From contig NZ_NKYE01000007.1 in NCBI RefSeq assembly GCF_002262875.1, positions 1 to 64,000 of the forward strand: DNA of 64,000 nt. Reading direction: 5' to 3'. Position 1 is the stretch's first letter; every line of letters starts with the position of its first letter. The notes under the pieces were generated by a model. The model had not been told where the DNA came from, did no database searches, and worked only from the letters and a program-made list of their open reading frames with translations. Source of the stretch: Amycolatopsis antarctica. Its GTDB lineage: Bacteria > Actinomycetota > Actinomycetes > Mycobacteriales > Pseudonocardiaceae. A program made the translations under genes and the position numbers. Shown piece by piece: positions 59,109 to 64,000 of the stretch.

Positions 59109-61970
59109 TCAGCGGGTGGCCGGGCGGCGGGAGGGGAACTCGGCGACCTGCTGGAACGTCGGGCGGTTCTGGGTGCTGACCTCGTCCTGGGTGATACCGC
59201 CGAGCGCACGGTGCACGAGCGCGTCGGCGCACCACTGGTCACCGGCCTCGCAGGTGTCGTCGCCCGGGTAGACCTGGGCGATCGGCTGGTCAACGGCGGC
59301 GTTCAGGCTGCCGGCGAGCACCTGACGGCACGCGCCGAGGTCGCCGGATCCGCAGTACGGCGTGCCCATCGGCGCCCGCACCTCGTCGCCGAGCAGCGAA
59401 CGCAGGTCCTTGTGCAGGTAACCCCACCAGCCGAACTGGTACGCCGAGCCCTGGTGTGGCTGGCCAAGGTGCTCGCCCGGCGTGTCGTTCTGGAAACCGG
59501 ACGGTGACTGGTTGATCTGCAGCACGTTCGTCATCGCCTCGAACGCCGCGTCCCCCATCGACGGCGTGAACGAGCCGTCGACGAGCAGCGGCCACCAGGC
59601 GTCCATGATCTTGATCGCCTCGGCGTGCCGGTACGCCTTGCTGCCGGGTTCGGTCTGCTGGCGCAGCCCGCCGTCCGCCTGCCACTCCTTCAGCAGCCGC
59701 AACGCTTCCGCCGTCTTCGGATCGTCGACGGGGCTGGATTCCAGCACCCGGATCAGCAGCGGCAGGACGCGCTCGGTGCGCAGGTCGGCGAGGCCCGCCT
59801 CGGCCATCGCCTGCGTCAGGTTGACGCGGTTGACCTTGGTGCCGCTGTCGATCAGTCCCTTGACGCGGGCGTCGAGCAGGTCGCCCCGGTGCACGGCACC
59901 GCGTTCCAGCCCGGCGCTCGCGTAGTCCTCGGCCTGCCCGTTGTTCCAGCTCACGTAGTAGTCCTGGTTGACCGAGTTCGGGTGCTGCTCGAACGGCGTG
60001 TACTGCGCCTTGTTGCCTGCCGGATCCCAGCCCTGCCAGTCGAAACCGGCGTGCGCCCTGATCGGCATGCTCGGGTCGACGGCCGGGTCGCGTACCGGGT
60101 TGTCGCCGGAGTTGAAGTAGGCGGTGTCGTCCGCGTCGGCGTAGAGCCAGTTGAAGGTGTAGTTGATGTCGGACGCGGCACGCTGGAAGTCCTGCGCGGA
60201 CTTGATCACGTCCGGGTCGTTGAACTGCTGGAAGCCGATGATCGAGTCGACCTCGTGCAGGTAGCTGGAGCGCAGCGCCGCGTAGGCCACCGGCGCGCCG
60301 CCGACCGTGCCGCGCGAGGTCACCGGTCCGTACTCGGTGCGGAAACTGCGCAGCGTGTACGAACCCTCGGGGGTGCCGTCCGCGACGGTCGGCTTCCAGG
60401 CGTTCTTGCGCTCCACCGTTTCCATCGGCACGCACTGTCCGCCGGAGAGGTAGGCGTTCGACTCGACGGTCGGCGTGCCGCCGTTCGGGTCGCACAGCTC
60501 CAGGGCGTAGGTGTCGGTGATGTCCTGGGCCGAGGTGGTCGCGCTCCAGGAGTAGTCCTGGCCACGGCCGAGCAGCACGTAGAAGCTCAGTCCGGCGAAC
60601 GAGGCGCCGCGGGCGCTGATGCCAGGGCCCTGGAGTTCCTGCAGCATCAGCAGTTGCGGGGCGAAGTAGCCGGTCTGCGGTCCCCACACGGCGACCGGGT
60701 TGCCGCTCTCGGTGTGCTCCCCGGAGACGGCGAGTGCGTTGGACATGCCGTGTGCCCCGGAGAGCATGTCGCCGGGCAGCACGCCGTCGTCGAACATGCC
60801 GCGGGCGGCGTCCAGGTTCGGCGTCCCGTCGGGGTTGGTGGCGTTGCCCGCCGGGGTGACGGCGGGGGCCTGCTGCCCGTCCGCGGCCGAACCGGTGGGG
60901 TCGAAGACGAGCTGCTGCGGCACGACGCTGCCCGCGTCCGGCATCGCGGTGCCCTGCGGATCGGCGGGTGTCTGCGCGTACGGGAAGCTCTGGCCGTCGT
61001 GCAGGGTGTTGACGTGCTCGGGATCGTTCTCCGAGCGCAGCGCCTGCCACACCTTCTCGCCCTCGGCGAGGCCGTACTGCTCCTGGATGGCGAGCTTGGC
61101 GACGGCGGCCTGCACCTCGTCGCCACCGCCCGCGCCGAACTGCGCGCCGACGACGGCGGCCAGCACGACCAGGTCGGTGAGCTTGAAGGGCTCGATCTCG
61201 CCGGAGTTGGTGATCGCGTCCTTGTGCCCGGTCAGCACGTACTCGCCGGGGAAGTACCGGCCGCTGTCGGACTTCGCGATGTAGGCGTTGATGCCCTCGA
61301 CGTAGGCGGTGACGTCGGCGAGTGCCTGCTGTCCGCGGTCACCGCTCCCGGCGACGGCGGAGTCGATCTGCTGCTGGAGTTCTTCCTCGGTGTACGGCGC
61401 GGTGGCGAAGAAGCTCTGCTCCAGTTCGCGGTTTCCCTCGGCTCCGCCCGCGAAGGGGGTGAGCTGGCCGCGTCCGACGTGGCGCAGGACGTCCATCAGC
61501 CACAGCCGGTCCTGGGCGGCGGCGTATCCGGCGCCGAACTCGGTGCCCTCGCGGGTGGTTCCGGCGATGTGCGGGACGCCGGTGGCCTTGTCCCGGGTGA
61601 TGGTGACGTCCTCGCGGGGCTGCTCGGTGCTCTCCACCGCCTCGTCCGGGACGCCGAAGGAGGCGTCGTTGAAGAACTGGCCGATGGTGTCGGTGGTGAG
61701 GCCGCGGTAGCCGTCGCCGAGGTCGGCGTACTTGCCGAGCTGGTCGGCCGAGTGCGCGGGCCGGGTGCCGAGCGTCTTGTGCGCCAGGATCCCGGCGAGG
61801 GTGGCGTTGCCGTTCTGCCCGGGCGGGAGGATGTCGGCGCACTGCGTTCCGCAGTAGTCCGTCGGTGGTGCCGGTACGGCGGGTGCGGCCACCGCCGGTC
61901 CCTGCACCGCGACCACTGTTCCGGCCGCGATGGCGCCTACGGCCATCAGAGTCCCCAAACGCCTGCGCAT
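59109..61970 (-). CDS. secreted penicillin acylase family hydrolase
   Basis: A 953-residue Ntn-hydrolase precursor secreted by a signal peptide (LGTLMAVGAIAAGTVVAVQGPAVAAPAVPAPP). Maturation normally removes a spacer and exposes a nucleophilic Ser; here that is Ser410 in SGAHGMSNALAVSGEHTESG. Further hallmarks are FGAGYAAAQDRLWLMDVLRHVGRGQL and NFNWLYADADDTAYFNSGDNPV-type segments in the beta subunit. Length is typical of large actinobacterial acylases that hydrolyse quorum-sensing acyl-homoserine lactones, cyclic lipopeptides or beta-lactams. Cys pairs near the N-terminus (CGTQCADIL) indicate disulphides. Substrate undetermined. Confidence 0.92.
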   Translation of the reverse strand: MRRRLGTLMAVGAIAAGTVVAVQGPAVAAPAVPAPPTDYCGTQCADILPPGQNGNATLAGILAHKTLGTRPAHSADQLGKYADLGDGYRGLTTDTIGQFFNDASFGVPDEAVESTEQPREDVTITRDKATGVPHIAGTTREGTEFGAGYAAAQDRLWLMDVLRHVGRGQLTPFAGGAEGNRELEQSFFATAPYTEEELQQQIDSAVAGSGDRGQQALADVTAYVEGINAYIAKSDSGRYFPGEYVLTGHKDAITNSGEIEPFKLTDLVVLAAVVGAQFGAGGGDEVQAAVAKLAIQEQYGLAEGEKVWQALRSENDPEHVNTLHDGQSFPYAQTPADPQGTAMPDAGSVVPQQLVFDPTGSAADGQQAPAVTPAGNATNPDGTPNLDAARGMFDDGVLPGDMLSGAHGMSNALAVSGEHTESGNPVAVWGPQTGYFAPQLLMLQELQGPGISARGASFAGLSFYVLLGRGQDYSWSATTSAQDITDTYALELCDPNGGTPTVESNAYLSGGQCVPMETVERKNAWKPTVADGTPEGSYTLRSFRTEYGPVTSRGTVGGAPVAYAALRSSYLHEVDSIIGFQQFNDPDVIKSAQDFQRAASDINYTFNWLYADADDTAYFNSGDNPVRDPAVDPSMPIRAHAGFDWQGWDPAGNKAQYTPFEQHPNSVNQDYYVSWNNGQAEDYASAGLERGAVHRGDLLDARVKGLIDSGTKVNRVNLTQAMAEAGLADLRTERVLPLLIRVLESSPVDDPKTAEALRLLKEWQADGGLRQQTEPGSKAYRHAEAIKIMDAWWPLLVDGSFTPSMGDAAFEAMTNVLQINQSPSGFQNDTPGEHLGQPHQGSAYQFGWWGYLHKDLRSLLGDEVRAPMGTPYCGSGDLGACRQVLAGSLNAAVDQPIAQVYPGDDTCEAGDQWCADALVHRALGGITQDEVSTQNRPTFQQVAEFPSRRPATR

Positions 61971-62152
61971 GGCGTTGCTCCTTCCCGAGCGTGACGCGCG
62001 GCACGTTACCGAGAAACCCAGATTTTGTGAAGAGTTTTCGCTTTTCCTCGGCGCCCGGACCACCGGGAACGGCGCGGGCGGGCTCTGCTCCGAATGAGTA
62101 GCGTGAGTGTTCGAGTTCGACGCCAAGTAACCAATCCGAGGAGGAAACCCAG

Positions 62153-62527
62153 ATGGCGCTGGAAAAGCCCGAGATCGATCGTCCGGATGGCACCCCGCCT
62201 ACCGACCTGACGATCACCGACATCACGGTGGGCGACGGTCCGGAGGCGCAGCCGGGACAGACCGTCGACGTGCACTACGTCGGCGTCTCGTTCTCCACCG
62301 GCGAGGAGTTCGACGCCTCCTGGAACCGCGGGCAGGCGCTGCAGTTCCCGCTCGGCGCGGGCTACGTCATCCAGGGCTGGGACAAGGGCGTCACCGGGAT
62401 GAAGGTCGGCGGACGCAGGCACCTGGTGATCCCGCCGCAGCTCGCCTACGGCGACCAGTCGCCGAGTCCGCTGATCAAGCCGGGCGAGACGCTGGTCTTC
62501 GTGGTGGACCTCGTCGGCGTGAGCTGA
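62153..62527 (+). CDS. FKBP-type peptidyl-prolyl cis-trans isomerase
   Basis: A 124-residue FKBP: ITDITVGDGPEAQPGQTVDVHYVGVSFSTGEEFDASWNRGQALQFPLGAGYVIQGWDKGVTGMKVGGRRHLVIPPQLAYGDQ, with all core active-site residues (Tyr, Phe, Asp, Trp). No signal peptide, so cytoplasmic. Acts in protein folding. Shine-Dalgarno GAGGAGG precedes the ATG. Followed by a strong terminator. Confidence 0.95.
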   Translation: MALEKPEIDRPDGTPPTDLTITDITVGDGPEAQPGQTVDVHYVGVSFSTGEEFDASWNRGQALQFPLGAGYVIQGWDKGVTGMKVGGRRHLVIPPQLAYGDQSPSPLIKPGETLVFVVDLVGVS

Positions 62528-62538
62528 GGTCTTCGCGG

Positions 62539-62569
62539 GCGCCCCGTGGCCGGTCCGGCCGCGGGGCGC
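62539..62569 (+). terminator. intrinsic terminator of the FKBP gene
   Basis: GCGCCCCGTGGCCGG pairs with CCGGCCGCGGGGCGC (one T-G wobble), separated by a single base and followed by TTCTTGACTTCTT, a U-rich tail. Placed 12 bases after the FKBP stop. Confidence 0.85.
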
Positions 62570-62595
62570 TTCTTGACTTCTTCCCCTGCGCGGCG

Positions 62596-62609
62596 TGCAA
62601 TATATTGCA
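62596..62609. promoter_or_regulatory. palindromic operator overlapping the start of the GntR gene
   Basis: Perfect 14-bp palindrome TGCAATATATTGCA, extendable to near-perfect 20 bp (62593-62612). Its last A is the first base of the GntR ATG. No ribosome-binding site precedes the ATG, so the transcript may be leaderless. Binding here by the encoded FCD-type regulator would give tight autoregulation of it and the ACC-deaminase-like gene (inference). Confidence 0.7.
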
Positions 62610-63304
62610 TGCCGGTACCTGAGACGCAGAACGTCTCCCCCCGATCCCTGCTCCGCGACAGCGCGTTCCGCCTGCTTCGCGACGCGATCGTCGACGGCAC
62701 CCTGGCCCCCGGGGAACGCCTGCGCGACAACGAACTCGAAAGCTGGCTGGGCGTCAGCCGAACCCCGATCCGGGAGGCACTGGCCCGGCTCGAACAGGCG
62801 GGCCTGGTGCGGACCAGGCCCGGCCGTTCGACCACGGTCAGCCCGCTGGACCTCACCCGCACCCGGGAAGCGCAGCTCGTCGTCGCGGCGATGCACGAGC
62901 TGGCCGTACGGGAGGCGGTGCCGTTGCTGACCGGCACCGACATCGACCGGATGCGGGCGGCCAACGACCGTTTCGCCGGCGCGTTGCGGGCGGGCGACCC
63001 GGACACGGCGCTGCTCGCCGACGACGAGTTTCACGCCGTCACCGTCTCGGCGGCAGGCAACCAGGCCGTCGTCTCGGTGCTCGGCCAGCTCACGCCGGTG
63101 CTGCGGCGCGTCGAACGGCTGCGCTTCTCCTCGCTGTCCGGCCGCGCGTCGGTTGCCCAGCACGAGCGGATCGTCTCGCTGTGCGGCGCCGGTGACGCCG
63201 AGGCGGCCGCACTGGCGACCCGGGAGAACTGGCACACCCTGCAACCCCTGCTCGACCTGCCGAAACGCCGGGAACAGGGTGCCGGAAAGCAGGACACGGC
63301 ATGA
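62609..63304 (+). CDS. GntR-family (FCD-type) transcriptional regulator
   Basis: A 231-residue regulator with a winged helix ([51 protein letters not shown]) and an FCD domain carrying [13 protein letters not shown] and [14 protein letters not shown] for metal-ligand binding. The C-terminus (about GAGKQDTA) is encoded inside family-2 repeats. Its TGA overlaps the ATG of the ACC-deaminase-like gene (ATGA), so it probably controls that gene in response to its substrate. Confidence 0.92.
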   Translation: MPVPETQNVSPRSLLRDSAFRLLRDAIVDGTLAPGERLRDNELESWLGVSRTPIREALARLEQAGLVRTRPGRSTTVSPLDLTRTREAQLVVAAMHELAVREAVPLLTGTDIDRMRAANDRFAGALRAGDPDTALLADDEFHAVTVSAAGNQAVVSVLGQLTPVLRRVERLRFSSLSGRASVAQHERIVSLCGAGDAEAAALATRENWHTLQPLLDLPKRREQGAGKQDTA

Positions 63305-63357
63305 CGGGGCGCGCGACACGGGGTGCCGAGGCGCACGACACGACGGGGACAGACGGG
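63292..63357. repeat. family-2 22-bp tandem repeat, copy F (three units) spanning a gene junction
   Basis: Units start at 63292 (GGACACGGCATG), 63314 (CGACACGGGGTGC) and 63336 (CGACACGACGGGG), exactly 22 bp apart. They contain the end of the GntR gene and the first 18 or so codons of the following gene. Confidence 0.92.
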
Positions 63358-64000
63358 TTCGAACGGTATCCGCTGCTGCTGGGGCCCTCCCCGGTACACC
63401 GTCTCGACCGGCTCACCGCGGAGCTCGGCGGTGCCCGGATCTGGGCGAAGCGGGAGGACCTCAACTCCGCGCTGGCCTTCGGCGGCAACAAGACCCGCAA
63501 GCTCGAGTACCTGCTCGCCGACGCGATCGCCGAGGGCGCGGACACGCTCGTCTCGATCGGCGGGGTGCAGTCCAACCACACCCGCCAGGTCGCCGCGGCC
63601 GCCGCCTACGCGGGCCTGAAAGCCGTGCTGGTCCAGGAAAGCTGGGTCGACTGGTCCGATCCCGGTTACGACCGCGTCGGCAACATCCAGCTCGCCAGAA
63701 TGCTCGGCGCCGACGTCCGCCTCGTCGACGCCGGTTTCGACATCGGCTTCCGGCAGAGCTGGGAACAGGCCGTCGCCGAGATCGAGAGCACGGGGGGTAC
63801 GCCGTACGCGATCCCCGCCGGGGCGTCCGACCACCGGCTCGGCGGGCTGGGCTTCGCGAACTGGATCGCCGAGCTCGAAGCGCAGGAGGCGGAACTGGGC
63901 GTCTTCTTCGACACGATCGTCGTCTGCTCGGTCACCGGAAGCACCCAGGCCGGGATGATCGCCGGCGTCGCCGCCAGTGGGACGCCCCGCCGGATCCTCG
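63301..64000 (+). CDS. 1-aminocyclopropane-1-carboxylate deaminase / D-cysteine desulfhydrase-like PLP enzyme (cut by window end)
   Basis: The first 233 codons of a fold-type II PLP enzyme. The core motif [54 protein letters not shown] carries the PLP Lys in FGGNKTRK, and [21 protein letters not shown] the substrate loop, as in ACC deaminases. The first 19 residues ([19 protein letters not shown]) come from family-2 repeat sequence and replace the usual short leader. No other in-frame ATG or GTG occurs before the core. Coupled by ATGA to the GntR gene. ACC versus D-cysteine specificity cannot be settled from the visible part. Confidence 0.88.
   Translation, partial: MTGRATRGAEAHDTTGTDGFERYPLLLGPSPVHRLDRLTAELGGARIWAKREDLNSALAFGGNKTRKLEYLLADAIAEGADTLVSIGGVQSNHTRQVAAAAAYAGLKAVLVQESWVDWSDPGYDRVGNIQLARMLGADVRLVDAGFDIGFRQSWEQAVAEIESTGGTPYAIPAGASDHRLGGLGFANWIAELEAQEAELGVFFDTIVVCSVTGSTQAGMIAGVAASGTPRRIL

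Noticed and set aside
59625-61994. 789-residue plus-strand ORF opposite the acylase
   Set aside because: Antisense shadow of the penicillin acylase gene, rich in Val/Gly/Arg with no motif.

Overview
The window is about 64 kb of very GC-rich chromosome with strong G/C bias at third codon positions. It looks like a Pseudonocardiaceae actinomycete (Amycolatopsis-like). The clues are an XRE/DUF5753 regulator with a DUF397 partner, an NsdA-like HTH-TPR regulator, F420/FMN-type PPOX proteins, ESX-style small secreted genes, a membrane Ser/Thr kinase and many ATGA overlaps. No replication, ribosomal or tRNA genes were seen. I infer an ordinary chromosome segment rather than a plasmid, phage or island. 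The lineage call is inference.

Layout. 0-9.7 kb: ECF sigma factor with a two-domain VOC partner, a second VOC protein, gamma-glutamyltransferase-like enzyme, UDP-glucose dehydrogenase, a 17beta-HSD10-like SDR, a TM0106-type RecB-like nuclease and a lysine-rich protein. 9.8-15.1 kb: one osmoprotection operon (BCCT carrier plus complete OpuC-type ABC transporter). 15.4-18.4 kb: copper cluster (membrane protein, YcnI, CopC, CopD). 18.5-21.9 kb: phosphotransferase, NsdA-like regulator and two small conserved proteins. 22.6-25.9 kb: GH1 glucosidase and MFS transporter, divergent from a TetR regulator. 26-32.7 kb: PLP aldolase/deaminase divergent from a sugar-lactone oxidase, an atypical SDR, an unknown protein and a receptor kinase. 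32.9-38.3 kb: two citrate-lyase-like C-C lyases, two small secreted proteins, a PPOX protein, and an HTH-membrane-TIM-barrel protein whose barrel lacks both expected catalytic glutamates. 38.4-39.7 kb: two neighbouring ESX-type genes, each with a one-base frameshift.

39.9-49.5 kb is a catabolic regulon. A substrate-binding protein, two permeases, two ATPases, aldehyde dehydrogenase, SDR and amidase lie in one tightly overlapping operon. A FadR-family regulator is divergent, and a perfect TGGTCGGACCA operator sits in the shared promoter region. 49.6-54.7 kb is a patchwork of small genes and debris: a nonsense-mutated kinase, a VOC 3' remnant, two 70-bp leader copies, VOC, DinB and PPOX genes, and an XRE/DUF397 regulatory pair facing a small zinc-ribbon gene. 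54.8-64 kb: patatin, HTH-membrane-Ig protein, NlpC/P60 hydrolase carrying a MITE at its stop codon, a PLP sulphur-amino-acid enzyme, secreted penicillin-acylase-type hydrolase, FKBP, and a GntR regulator with an ACC-deaminase-like gene that runs off the window.

The most unusual material is repetitive. Family 1 (7.2, 47.0 and 59.0 kb) consists of 22-bp SalI-centred palindromes in a fixed palindrome-11-palindrome-20-palindrome(-11-palindrome) layout. The spacing keeps reading frames open on both strands. Family 2 (49.5, 53.0 and 63.3 kb) is a strict 22-bp tandem repeat that at one site forms the end of one protein and the start of the next. Minor repeats include a Ser-Glu-Arg-Ala-Ser micro-ORF inside the transporter operon, the paired 70-bp leader, a 165-bp MITE and a scattered 12-bp palindrome. 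Several genes are broken by single events, so either local decay or base-calling error should be considered.
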